NCBI GenBank assembly: GCA_964414425.1
Contig: CAYPWL010000011.1
Coordinates: 1-64,000, forward strand
Direction of reading: 5' to 3'
DNA: 64,000 nt
Source: GYS-P2D sp964414425
GTDB taxonomy: Bacteria > Bacteroidota > Bacteroidia > Chitinophagales > Saprospiraceae
The notes under the pieces are model-generated. The model saw only the letters and a list, made by a program, of their open reading frames with translations, was not told the origin of the DNA and did no database searches. Positions 44,959 through 53,905 of the stretch are shown piece after piece. The number at the start of each line of letters is the position of its first letter. Position 1 is the first letter of the stretch. A program made the translations under genes and the position numbers.

Positions 44959-45366
44959 CTAAAAGAAAGGATCAAGTTGATTACTGAGATATGAAGGGTT
45001 CGACACCCTCTTCTGTGTAGTCATATCGATAAAAAACAACTTGACCGTACCCTTGTTGAGCAGAGCCTGATCTTGATTATAGATTTTGTGATGAAAGGTA
45101 ATCATCTTAGTCGGGCGCTCTACTATCGATGTTTCTATAGTCAGCATGTCATCGTACAGTGCTGGTCGCAGGTACCGACAATTGAGCTCCAACACCGGCA
45201 TCATAACGCCTAACTCATCCTCAAGATACCGATAACTGATGCCAAGATCTCTGATGAGCTCGGATCTGCCCAATTCATACAACATAGCATAATGACCATA
45301 GTAGAGGTAGCCCATCTTGTCTGTCTCAGCATATAAGACTCGCTTAGTTGTTGTCTTAGTGATCAT
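44959..45366 (-). CDS. Acyl-CoA thioesterase, YbgC/FadM-like hotdog fold
   Basis: Hotdog-fold thioesterase of 135 aa. The 4-hydroxybenzoyl-CoA thioesterase-type signature is ETDKMGYLYYGHYAMLYELGR, read as ETDKMGYLYYGHY followed by AMLYELGR, with the catalytic Asp in TDKMG. It hydrolyses acyl-CoA, substrate not specified. It overlaps the arginine deiminase stop by 4 bp and abuts the YihY start, a tightly packed three-gene operon. Confidence 0.88.
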   Translation of the reverse strand: MITKTTTKRVLYAETDKMGYLYYGHYAMLYELGRSELIRDLGISYRYLEDELGVMMPVLELNCRYLRPALYDDMLTIETSIVERPTKMITFHHKIYNQDQALLNKGTVKLFFIDMTTQKRVSNPSYLSNQLDPFF

Positions 45367-46622
45367 GATAACGGCGTTCTTTTTATCGGGCAGGTCATAC
45401 AGTGTGATCCTCCTCGAGCCCTGGACAACTCAGCAGAAGGTATCGTGATAATAGTCTTCTCCATGCGCTCTATGAAGTGACCATCACTATGCGACTGTCT
45501 AAATACTTCTTCTGCATCCATCACCTTGTACCCTCCGTTCTTAAAAGCATTAAGCGTCTTCAGATTGCGATCGTAACTAATCGCCACTCCGGGACGTATG
45601 GCCACCAGATTACAGCCGTCTGTCCATTGCTCTCGCTCTTGATATGGACTTATACCTCCACCGCTAAAGATAAATTCCATGTCTTTATTCACTTCGGTTG
45701 TGACATACTCTCTAATCGACGGATATATTCTACGGTCGCCAGACTTGTCATATACAATGACATTTGATCCTTCGCCATCATAGACTATAGGTTTATAACA
45801 CGATATCGTATTGGCATCGATCCTCGTGAATAATGTGTCTATGTGCATAAAGCTACGTTCATTGGGGATATTCACCTGCACCACGTGATCCATCAGCCCG
45901 ATTTCAAAAATCCGCTTCTTGATACTTTCAAATGCGTACTGGCTCGTACGCTCACTGCATCCTATCAGCAGATGTTCGGGAGATAACATCATGATATCGC
46001 CACCCTCTGCATTGACGGCCTCTGCTCGACGAGATGGCGGGAACGCTTCGAGATCGTTGAGATCAATCAGTTTACCGGCTTGTGCGACCGGTTGAAATAT
46101 GGGATGATTGTTGAATATAAATCTCGAGAGCAAGTTCTCTCTATGGCGCGCTTCCTTAGTCGCCTTTGAGATTAGGATATGATCCTTAATCGTGACTGCT
46201 ATGTCCCTTGTAAACATATAGTTCGGAATCGGATCAAACAAGATGCGATCTTCTGACTTGTGGTAACCCGTGATCAGGATGTGACTCAAACTGACAGCAT
46301 CCAAATCCTGCAGATGCTGAACAAACGACTGCGGCAGCTCCTCGAAATCAATAACTTTTTGGATTAAGTCATGTCTAATATCTGGATTCGATTTAATCGC
46401 CTCAACAATTAAGTCAGAAGTGTCAAGTACGTTATCCTTACCTAAGAAAAGATGAAGTAGGCGCTGAAATATGCGATACTCCTCATGCATCAATGGATAA
46501 AACACTATGTCATCAAACAGAAGACTTTCCGCCTTTTTGGGTGAGATACGGGATATCCCATCGTTGGGCAAGTGAGTAATAACCTGTTCTAATTGAGAGA
46601 TCTCATTGTCTACGTAGGGCAT
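45363..46622 (-). CDS. arcA: Arginine deiminase
   Basis: A 419-residue guanidino-group-modifying enzyme that converts arginine to citrulline and ammonia. It has NYMFTRD, EGGDIMMLSPEHLLIG, FMHIDTLFTRID (catalytic His) and the C-terminal GGSHCMTCPI with the nucleophilic Cys near residue 408. This closely matches the Pseudomonas ArcA ending. No ornithine carbamoyltransferase or carbamate kinase gene follows, so this is not a standard arc operon. It is the first gene of an operon with a thioesterase and YihY. Confidence 0.9.
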   Translation of the reverse strand: MPYVDNEISQLEQVITHLPNDGISRISPKKAESLLFDDIVFYPLMHEEYRIFQRLLHLFLGKDNVLDTSDLIVEAIKSNPDIRHDLIQKVIDFEELPQSFVQHLQDLDAVSLSHILITGYHKSEDRILFDPIPNYMFTRDIAVTIKDHILISKATKEARHRENLLSRFIFNNHPIFQPVAQAGKLIDLNDLEAFPPSRRAEAVNAEGGDIMMLSPEHLLIGCSERTSQYAFESIKKRIFEIGLMDHVVQVNIPNERSFMHIDTLFTRIDANTISCYKPIVYDGEGSNVIVYDKSGDRRIYPSIREYVTTEVNKDMEFIFSGGGISPYQEREQWTDGCNLVAIRPGVAISYDRNLKTLNAFKNGGYKVMDAEEVFRQSHSDGHFIERMEKTIITIPSAELSRARGGSHCMTCPIKRTPLS

Positions 46623-46776
46623 AATTGTGTACTCTGATTAATACTCGCAAATATCTTGTTTTACGGGACAGATTATTAGGATTATCTTTTTTTACCCTAA
46701 AAGAATAGAATAGCAGCAATTTGGTATGTTGCCATGCACCATTGACTTGTCGTTCGTCGCATAAGCTTTGGTTTGC

Positions 46777-46865
46777 AGGTTTCAATTCCAATGTGGTGCA
46801 ATTCAGAGGCATAATGGTAACACGTGACTATTTAGGTTTCAATTCTAATGGGATCATTTTTACTT
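46777..46865 (+). repeat. CRISPR-like repeat pair without cas genes
   Basis: AGGTTTCAATTCCAATGTGG at 46777 recurs at 46834 with three changes in 20, a period of 57 bp. The first copy continues TGCAATTCAGAG, giving a 30-bp block very like the GTTTCAATTCC-type repeats of type I-B/III CRISPR arrays. The second copy decays after the first half, as the last repeat of an array often does. The intervening 27 bp would be one spacer. With only two copies this may be an array remnant or chance; no cas gene is in the window. Confidence 0.35.
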
Positions 46866-46884
46866 TGTTTATTACTATCTATAG

Positions 46885-47991
46885 TCATCCCTTTATTGTT
46901 TGAGCAATCCAATACTGGAACACTGGATCATAATAATGATATTCCTTTCCTTCCTGATAGACAACTCCTCTCCCTACCAACGTCGCTAGCGCTCTACTGG
47001 CATTGATATTTTGTTTCTTAGCCATAGCATATAGTCCGGTGCTACTATGACTGAGATGTATCAAGGTTTGTACATATTCCTTATTAGACGATAGGGATGT
47101 CCAGAGTTGTTGTAGATAATGTCTTTCATTGTCAATGAGGTGTTCTAACAGCTCTTCAAACGTGGGTAACCTATGGTGAGTGAGGTGATATAAGTACATC
47201 TGCTGTAAACTCAGAGAACAATAATATGGATGACCTTTTAAGAAATCGATGGTATCTTCTATCAGTTGCTTATCTGGTGTAATCCCCCGATCCGTTAACT
47301 CACGCATCATATATGATCTAACTGCATCAAACGGTAGATACCCAAGCGTAATGATCTTAGCCAGACGGTAAAATGGACTCTTGTTACTTACAAACAAAGA
47401 ATCCATTACCGATTCATAACTTCCGCTGAAGATATAGCTGGCGTTAGTCTGTGATTGCACCTTAGATCGCATCAACTTGATTATGGATTGGTTATCATCA
47501 AATTTCAGGATGTCTCCATATTCATCAAAAGCGAAACAAATCTGTTGCCCGTGTTGCTTTGCAAAATCGTCAATGAATGAAATAGAATTACTGAAATTAG
47601 TCCACTCGTCGACGGATGGATCCTCCATGCCAAGCAAAAACTCAAAGTCGTCTATGACCGCCTTCAGTTTAATATTCTTGAGCATGGCCATAATGCTTCC
47701 TCTGGTTTGAACATATGCTTTTTTAAGTCCGTGATTGTCCATGACCTCTGCTGCGATAGAATGACTCAGCTGTGGCAGAGAGTTAAACTCAAATAAATCC
47801 AGCATACCTACATAGCAGTTATCTGACTTTAATTTTTTCATCACCTCCATCACTAAAGAAGTCTTGCCAAATCTGCGAGGTGCAATCAATACAACACTTT
47901 GACCCATCTTAATATAGTTGATGAGCTCTTGCACTTCTCTGTCACGACCGATGAACGAATCACCTGTGACAGGTTTACCTACTTGTATCAT
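46885..47991 (-). CDS. AAA ATPase with C-terminal winged helix (COG1672-type, MNS/STAND-like)
   Basis: A 368-residue ATPase of the archaeal-type ATPase family. FIGRDREVQEL precedes Walker A APRRFGKTS; Walker B is CFAFDEYGD; FSGSYESVMDSLF is the sensor region. After the helical lid, the last 80 residues form a winged helix (TGLYAMAKKQNINASRALATL) and a short DUF234-like tail (YYDPVFQYWI). Such ATPases occur in many copies in some genomes and their function is unsettled; links to mobile DNA or defence have been suggested. Three copies of GTATSATAC surround its start, so autoregulation is plausible. It is monocistronic, with its stop next to the CRISPR-like repeats. Confidence 0.85.
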   Translation of the reverse strand: MIQVGKPVTGDSFIGRDREVQELINYIKMGQSVVLIAPRRFGKTSLVMEVMKKLKSDNCYVGMLDLFEFNSLPQLSHSIAAEVMDNHGLKKAYVQTRGSIMAMLKNIKLKAVIDDFEFLLGMEDPSVDEWTNFSNSISFIDDFAKQHGQQICFAFDEYGDILKFDDNQSIIKLMRSKVQSQTNASYIFSGSYESVMDSLFVSNKSPFYRLAKIITLGYLPFDAVRSYMMRELTDRGITPDKQLIEDTIDFLKGHPYYCSLSLQQMYLYHLTHHRLPTFEELLEHLIDNERHYLQQLWTSLSSNKEYVQTLIHLSHSSTGLYAMAKKQNINASRALATLVGRGVVYQEGKEYHYYDPVFQYWIAQTIKG

Positions 47992-48055
47992 ACGTTATTG
48001 TGTATGATACTAATATATGTATTATTTTTTTATACGCAAATAAGTATCATACACA
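47985..48055 (-). promoter_or_regulatory. Candidate operator array at the AAA ATPase start
   Basis: The 9-mer GTATCATAC (or its complement GTATGATAC) occurs at 47985-47993, 48002-48010 and 48044-48052. The outer two form a perfect 13-bp inverted repeat (TGTGTATGATACT at 47999-48011 and its complement at 48043-48055). The first copy overlaps the start codon. Centre spacings are 17 and 42 bp, the latter four helical turns. Confidence 0.55.
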
Positions 48056-48172
48056 AAGACGTATTATCGAGTCTGTCCAACCGACAATAAGAAAGAACTC
48101 TAACTATTACACATGCTCATAATAGCATATGATAATCGTAAATTAGCCGCATAACTATTATGTCTATCGCCC

Positions 48173-48862
48173 ATGAGCATGTTCAAAAAATTGAAATCAG
48201 TATTTGTTATTGAAGAAGAGTCAAAACAATCTAAATCCACAACGTCAACCACTAAAACAGCCACAACGACTAAGGGTAAGTCTGCTAAGTCACCAGCAGC
48301 AAACAAAAAGCTCGCTAGCGCATCGTCTCAACCAAGTGCATCAGCTAAACCAGAGAATAAGTTCGTAGACATGTTATTGCGCTCCATCGAAGCTAATAAT
48401 ATAGAGGGGTTTGATTATCTGGAGTATAAGCAGTCTCTTCAGTCTCTTACTAAGATCGAATCAGACGAAGCCAAGCGCTACCAAAATGCATACGCCATGG
48501 CACAAACCATGGGCCTGACCAAAAAGAAACTGTCAGAAAGCATCAAGCGCTATCTACAGATACTCGATGGCGAAGAAAAGAAGTTCACCGAAGCATTTGA
48601 GAAGCAGAAGTCCACTCAAGTAATCCAGCGAGAGCAAAATGTAGCTAATCTAAAACAATCAATAAACGCTAAACAACAACAGATCAAAAAGCTGCAAGCA
48701 GAGATCAAAGAGGCGGAAGCAGAGCTCAGTAAAACAGAAGGAAAAATCAATGAGTCCCTCGCTAAGGTAGAAGCCACCAAAGAGGGGTTCTATGCATCCT
48801 ATCAGATGGTGGTTGGACAGATCAAGGCTGATGCAGAGAAGATCAAGCAATACTTGGTTTAA
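48173..48862 (+). CDS. Coiled-coil protein with disordered N-terminus, first gene of the envelope ABC locus
   Basis: A 229-residue cytoplasmic protein. Residues 15-60 are low complexity, rich in Ser, Thr, Lys and Ala. Residues 62-130 are helical (FVDMLLRSIEANNIEGFDYLEYKQSL split over two helices) and residues 130-225 form a long coiled coil with heptads (INAKQQQIKKLQAEIKEAE). Similar Bacteroidota proteins are sometimes named microtubule-binding, which has no support. It is the first of a run of same-strand genes leading to the ABC transporter, 148 bp before the PspA-like gene. Function unknown. Confidence 0.75.
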   Translation: MSMFKKLKSVFVIEEESKQSKSTTSTTKTATTTKGKSAKSPAANKKLASASSQPSASAKPENKFVDMLLRSIEANNIEGFDYLEYKQSLQSLTKIESDEAKRYQNAYAMAQTMGLTKKKLSESIKRYLQILDGEEKKFTEAFEKQKSTQVIQREQNVANLKQSINAKQQQIKKLQAEIKEAEAELSKTEGKINESLAKVEATKEGFYASYQMVVGQIKADAEKIKQYLV

Positions 48863-49010
48863 CAGCGGAGTCTTCTATCATCGATATCTACTTGAAGATC
48901 GCATGACGATCCTTACTTCTTAGATTTTAGCTATTTTGTCGAAAGAGTTATATAATCAGGAACTTTAGCGATAGATTAGGTCTTAAATCTACTGTAGTTA
49001 TTAGTACAAT

Positions 49011-50024
49011 ATGGATAATAGTTATAAGCCAAAATCATTTTGGCGTAAGCCAGAAGGAGTTACTGGAGCAATCACTATCGGCGCATTGTTAATCGGCAGT
49101 GGCTGGTTGATATTTAGCGCACTTCCTGCCATCATTGCTGCCACTTCGACGATGCTCGGCTTGGCAGGCATCATTATGATCTTAGGATTGATCATTTATA
49201 TGGCACTCGATAGTAAAACTCGGAGCCTGGTGTGGTACATGTACAAAAGTATGATGAGGTGGATTACGAGCTTGTTCGTACAGATAGACCCGATCGGCAT
49301 TCTAAAAAGCTATGTCGATGAGATGAGCGCCAACCTCAAAAAGATGAATAAGCAGATCCTTCAATTGAGAGGGCAGATGCACAAGCTGAAAGAACTCATC
49401 CTGAAAAACAAAAAGGAGATTGAATCCAACATATCGCTCGCTCAAGCAGCGAAGAAATCTGACGAGAAATCCCAGATGATCCTGCGGAGTCGAAAAGCAG
49501 GACGCCTCAAAGAATCCAATATCAAGTACGAAGCACTCTATAGCAAGATGGAGATACTCTATCGAGTCCTTAAGAAGATGTATGATAACTCTGAAATCCT
49601 CAAAGAGGATGTTGCAGATCAAGTAGAAATCAAGGAACAAGAGCTCAAAGCTATGAAGGCCAGTCACAGCGCCATGTCCAGTGCCATGAATGCCATCAGG
49701 GGTAACAAGGACAAGAGAGCCATGTTTGAGATGGCCTTGGAGCAAGTAGCCGATGACGTCAGCAACAAGGTGGGCGAAATGGAACGCTTCATGGAGATGT
49801 CAGAGAGCTTTATGAGTAGTATAGATCTACAAAATGGAATTTTTGAGGAAGAAGGCCTTAAGATGCTCGAGCAGTGGGAACAAGAAAACTCTCTCATCCT
49901 AATGGATGAAAAAAAGACCCTCTTACTTGAAGGTGAGCAGGTGGAAACACTTGACCTCAATGAAACCATGGTTAGTAAGGAGCGAGTGGAGCGAGCCAAC
50001 CAGTACGACTCCCTCTTCGATTAA
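49011..50024 (+). CDS. Two-TM PspA-like coiled-coil protein
   Basis: A 337-residue protein with two N-terminal membrane helices (about residues 18-38 and 44-66). Next, IDPIGILKSYVDEM begins a long helical hairpin of about 200 residues with a charged zipper-like pattern (LKKMNKQILQLRGQ, QAAKKSDEKSQMILRSRKAGRL split). The order of a DP..L..yvdEM helix, an alanine/lysine-rich hairpin and a late ALEQVADDV helix resembles PspA/IM30 (ESCRT-III-like) proteins. True PspA lacks membrane helices. The stop codon overlaps the next start by 1 bp (TAATG). The PspA relation is by inspection only; a generic coiled coil remains possible. Confidence 0.7.
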   Translation: MDNSYKPKSFWRKPEGVTGAITIGALLIGSGWLIFSALPAIIAATSTMLGLAGIIMILGLIIYMALDSKTRSLVWYMYKSMMRWITSLFVQIDPIGILKSYVDEMSANLKKMNKQILQLRGQMHKLKELILKNKKEIESNISLAQAAKKSDEKSQMILRSRKAGRLKESNIKYEALYSKMEILYRVLKKMYDNSEILKEDVADQVEIKEQELKAMKASHSAMSSAMNAIRGNKDKRAMFEMALEQVADDVSNKVGEMERFMEMSESFMSSIDLQNGIFEEEGLKMLEQWEQENSLILMDEKKTLLLEGEQVETLDLNETMVSKERVERANQYDSLFD

Positions 50025-51162
50025 TGAAAATCATCTTATATATCATCCTCACTATAGTTGGCCTGTGTGTTCTTTTTGTCGCGGGCGTATCCATCTATCT
50101 GAAATATTTTGAGTCCTCACCTGAGGCAGTCAGTATGCTCGAGCCCCAAGGCATCTATGATGATCAGGTGGTAAACTACCTGAGCGAGTATGCCAAAGAG
50201 CTTCGAGGCGGTACCGCGTTAGCCTTAGCCTATGTCCGAGGTGATGAATTCCAGTATTACGGCGTCAAACGATCCTCAGATACCCTCCACGCCGTATCCA
50301 ATGAAAACTTAGTATTCGAGATCGGATCTATAACTAAAGTGATGACAGCCTATGTCATCCACCACTTAGCTGATGAAGATAAGTTACAGTTGGATCATTC
50401 GATATTGGACTATCTCCCTGTGAATAATGACCAACTCCACGATATAACTATCAAATCTCTCTTGAGTCATACTTCTGGACTCCCACGTATGCCTGATAAT
50501 ATGAATATAGGACTAAGTAATGGTGAGGATCCCTATAAGTCATATGGTAAAGAAGAGCTCTATGCATATCTCAAGAGCGCCAGTATATCCGTAGAGGCTA
50601 AAGGCAAGGATGAATATAGCAACCTAGCATATGGTGTACTGGGAGCAATAGCTGAAGAAGTAACAGGCCAACAGATGGCTGATTTGTATGATCAAATGAT
50701 ATTCGACCCGCTCAACATGAGTCATAGTAGCTTTCATCTCGACGATGTGCGAGATATAGCATCGCCTGGAGTGATGCCCTTTGGAGCGGAGTCCTCTTAT
50801 TGGAATTGGGACATCTTAAGGTCAGCGGGCGCTTTTAAGTCATCAGCAAAGCAGATGGCATACTTCTCAAGCATCTCTTGCAACAAGGCCCCGAAACACT
50901 GATGTTGCAGACGAAATCATATAAACATTCCGAGCAGGCCTATACTGGCCTTGGCGTATTCGACAACAACAAAGAAACTGACCCACTTTACTGGCATAAT
51001 GGTGCTACTGGTGGATTTAATGCTTGCATGATATACAGTGTTTAGAACTCTACCGGACTGATCGTTCTGACCAATCGCAGCATGACGACTAACCTCGATA
51101 ATAAGTTAGACGCCAAGTCCTTTAAAATTTTCAGACATTTGCAATCGAAACATTTAAAATAA
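50024..51162 (+). pseudogene. Broken serine hydrolase (class C beta-lactamase-like)
   Basis: The intact part encodes a membrane-anchored penicillin-binding/beta-lactamase fold: SITK (catalytic Ser-x-x-Lys) in EIGSITKVMTAY, YSN in DEYSNLAYGVLG, and SLLSHTSGLP. A frameshift near 50870-50885 moves the reading into another frame. That frame continues with ADGILLKHLLQQG, YTGLGVF, and YWHNGATGGFN, the expected His-x-Gly motif. A TAG stop then falls at 51043-51045, after which IVLTNRS and the true end at 51162 follow. So one frameshift and one nonsense codon break an otherwise complete gene of about 380 aa. A sequencing error could explain one, but less easily both. Confidence 0.82.
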
Positions 51163-51168
51163 AACAAA

Positions 51169-52764
51169 ATGGCCCGACGACTAACTATGTTTTCTAAACT
51201 ATTGATCACCATCCTAATAGTAGGTGCAATTGTTTTTGGAGCTTGGTATTTTCTTAACAACACTTCTGTAGGTTCTAATCTAAAAGATCAAGCCGAAGTA
51301 GAAGCAACCTCCACCTCAACAAGCGTTGAGAAAAAGAGTCCATTCTCATTTGGTAAGAAAAATAACGATGACGACGTCATCAAGATTGGAGTAGTAACAT
51401 GGGGCGGTTATGCCGGTGGACAATACTTCAATGAGGGATTTGAGGCATCAGAGGAATCAAGATTCTACAAAGATTATGGTCTAAAGGTAGAGTTCAAAGT
51501 ATTAGATGATTTTGAAGCGTCACGTAACGCCTTTAGAGCTGATGAAGTTAATCTCCTATGGAATACGATCGATGCCTTCCCTACAGAGGTCAATGGTCTT
51601 GGAGATTTTGACCCCGTAATCGTATGGCAAGCTGACTGGTCACGTGGTGGCGATGCTATTGTAGCCCGCAGAGGAATCTCTAAGGTGTCTGATCTACGAG
51701 GTAAAAAGATAGCTGTTGCTGAGTTGACTCCTTCACATTCATTTTTGTTGTGGATGTTAGATGCCGGTGGCTTAACATTGGACGATGTAACAATTGTACC
51801 ACAAGCAAGTGCGATTGATGCTGCAGAAGTGTTCAAGGCTCAACGTGTTGATGCTGCCGTGGTATGGAGTCCAGATGATATCCTTAGTCTTGAGGCAGTA
51901 CCTGGTTCGAGAGTATTAGAGAGCACAAGATCAGCGGCATACATCATTGCTGATGTATTTATGGCTAAGAGAAGCTACGTCAAGGAAAATGAAGATAAGC
52001 TTGCGAAAATATATGAAGGCTGGATGAGAGGTGCTGCTGAGATCAACTCAGACGCTAAAGCTCGCAGACACGCTGCGGATATCTTAGCTCGAGAGTTTAC
52101 AGAGAGAGGTACGGCATTAACTACTGCCGAGGCAGATGAGATGATCGGCAACGTGCGCCTGACCACTCATGGAGATAACCAAAATTTCTTTGGTCTCAAT
52201 TCTGGCTATAAAGGTGTTACCGGTAACGATCTTTATTCCAGCATGTCCATCAAGTATCAAGATCTTGGATTCATCGAAGGTAGGGTGCCTAACTGGCGTC
52301 AGATCGCCGCTCCTTCATTCGTAGCAAGTTCTACCCTATCAGGGGCAACTCACGCTGCCGAAGGCGCTAAGACATTTACTCAAGCTACTACGGCCGATGC
52401 TAAGAAAGAAGCAATTGCAAGTAAGAAAGTGAGTATTAGTTTCCGTACGGGCGAGTTCCAGTTAGATGAAAATGCCAAGTACATCATCGACAAAGAATTC
52501 GTAGCGATTGCCAAGGCATTTGCCAATAACCGTATACGTATCGAAGGGAATACTGACAATACAGGTAATCATGACCTCAATGTGACCCTATCTAAAAAGC
52601 GTGCACAGTCAGTAGTGGACTACTTAATAGGCACCTATCAGATGCCACGGAACAGGTTCATCGTTGTAGGTAATGGACCAGACAAGCCGATAGCGAGTAA
52701 TAATACAGAATCTGGTAGAGCACAAAATCGAAGAACGGACTTTGAGCTAGTAGCTACCGAGTAA
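51169..52764 (+). CDS. Membrane-anchored ABC substrate-binding protein fused to OmpA domain
   Basis: A 531-residue chimera. Residues 8-30 are a membrane anchor with no cleavage site. Residues about 68-355 are a NitT/TauT (NMT1/SsuA-like) solute-binding domain (KIGVVTWGGYAGG, WNTIDAFPTEV, LRGKKIAVAELTPSHSFLL, DAAVVWSPDD). Residues about 419-531 are an OmpA peptidoglycan-binding domain (ISFRTGEFQLDENAK, IEGNTDNTGNHDLN, SKKRAQSVVDYL, GRAQNRRTDFEL). The usual GHTDxxG reads GNTDNTG here. The design holds the receptor between inner membrane and cell wall. Permease and ATPase genes follow directly. The substrate is not known. Confidence 0.88.
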   Translation: MARRLTMFSKLLITILIVGAIVFGAWYFLNNTSVGSNLKDQAEVEATSTSTSVEKKSPFSFGKKNNDDDVIKIGVVTWGGYAGGQYFNEGFEASEESRFYKDYGLKVEFKVLDDFEASRNAFRADEVNLLWNTIDAFPTEVNGLGDFDPVIVWQADWSRGGDAIVARRGISKVSDLRGKKIAVAELTPSHSFLLWMLDAGGLTLDDVTIVPQASAIDAAEVFKAQRVDAAVVWSPDDILSLEAVPGSRVLESTRSAAYIIADVFMAKRSYVKENEDKLAKIYEGWMRGAAEINSDAKARRHAADILAREFTERGTALTTAEADEMIGNVRLTTHGDNQNFFGLNSGYKGVTGNDLYSSMSIKYQDLGFIEGRVPNWRQIAAPSFVASSTLSGATHAAEGAKTFTQATTADAKKEAIASKKVSISFRTGEFQLDENAKYIIDKEFVAIAKAFANNRIRIEGNTDNTGNHDLNVTLSKKRAQSVVDYLIGTYQMPRNRFIVVGNGPDKPIASNNTESGRAQNRRTDFELVATE

Positions 52765-52786
52765 TATAAATAGTGCATCAGAATCA

Positions 52787-53905
52787 ATGAATACACTATT
52801 TAAACTTCGTGGAGAACTTACTCGATCTCAAAGTCTGCTGTATGGCTTTTTGGGTTTCGTCGTATTGATCATTTTCTGGTGGATATTGGCAGAGGTGTTT
52901 TCTGAAAAAGTGCCCATCATAGAAGGCTATAATCAATCACTTCCCACGAGTATAGGAGATGATGCAGACTTAGTTAAATTGGACTCAATAGCTCGTGCGG
53001 ATTCGATTCTTTTCGCTAATGCGACTGAGTTTAAGAAGGTTTACAAGATCCTTCCGACGCCATTGGCGGTTGTGAAGTCCTATCCATCGCTAATCACGAA
53101 AGACCAGTTAGCTCCTAATGCCATGAAATCCATCTGGATCAATCTGCAGGGGTATTTCTGGGCCATATTGATTTCGATTCCAATTGGCTTTGTTGTTGGG
53201 CTCATCCCGCTGTTCAGGGGTCTATTCAATCGGCAAGTCGATGCTATGAGGTTTCTGCCGCTGACAGCGCTCACCGGCCTCTTTATATTATGGTTCGGCA
53301 TCGACGATTCTATGAAGGTAGCCTTTCTGGCATTTGGTATCATCGTATATCTTTTGCCCGTAGTTGTCCAGCGTATATGGGAGGTCAATGACGTCTATCT
53401 CAAGACCGTATTTACCCTCGGTGCTACAGACTGGCAAACTGTCAAGACCGTCTATATCCCATCAGTCATGAGTGTGATATTTGATGATATCCGCGTACTT
53501 ACAGCGATATCATGGACGTACATCATCATTGCCGAATTGCTCAACCGGGCAGGAGGCATAGGCTCCTTAATCTACATTAAGTCTCGGCAAGGCCAGATAG
53601 AAAAAGTATTTGCCATACTTGTTGTGATCATAATTATAGGTGTTATCCAGGACTGGATATTTGTCTTTTTAGGCAAGAGACTATTTCCACATAAGCACTT
53701 CAAGTCAATGGTTAATGGCATTAGAGAAGCGAAGTTTGGGATATACTTCTTACTCGGCGGTATGCTCGTAGCAGTCATCCTAACGGGTCTGCTGGGGATG
53801 TCTAACTTCGTAATCATAGCCATCGCTGTGATCATACTCTCTTCATTACTATTCACAGGATATGGAGAGACCATCATCCGAAAAAATACTGTAGGTCATG
53901 AGTAA
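52787..53905 (+). CDS. NitT/TauT-type ABC permease with periplasmic insert and C-terminal helices
   Basis: A 372-residue permease of the SsuC/TauC class. After the first helix (residues 17-38) comes an unusual loop of about 70 residues, then ILPTPLAVVKSYPSL, the permease core, and the coupling motif LGATDWQTVKTVYIPSVMS (EAA loop). The C-terminus has two extra helices (about residues 310-355) that SsuC lacks; family proteins are about 260 aa. The ATPase gene overlaps its end by 8 bp. The extra parts may contact the tethered binding protein. Confidence 0.88.
   Translation: MNTLFKLRGELTRSQSLLYGFLGFVVLIIFWWILAEVFSEKVPIIEGYNQSLPTSIGDDADLVKLDSIARADSILFANATEFKKVYKILPTPLAVVKSYPSLITKDQLAPNAMKSIWINLQGYFWAILISIPIGFVVGLIPLFRGLFNRQVDAMRFLPLTALTGLFILWFGIDDSMKVAFLAFGIIVYLLPVVVQRIWEVNDVYLKTVFTLGATDWQTVKTVYIPSVMSVIFDDIRVLTAISWTYIIIAELLNRAGGIGSLIYIKSRQGQIEKVFAILVVIIIIGVIQDWIFVFLGKRLFPHKHFKSMVNGIREAKFGIYFLLGGMLVAVILTGLLGMSNFVIIAIAVIILSSLLFTGYGETIIRKNTVGHE

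Noticed and set aside
46721..46903. A 60-codon open frame across the CRISPR-like repeats
   Set aside because: The frame is explained by the repeat (GFNSN twice) and overlaps the end of the ATPase gene; no start signal or family.
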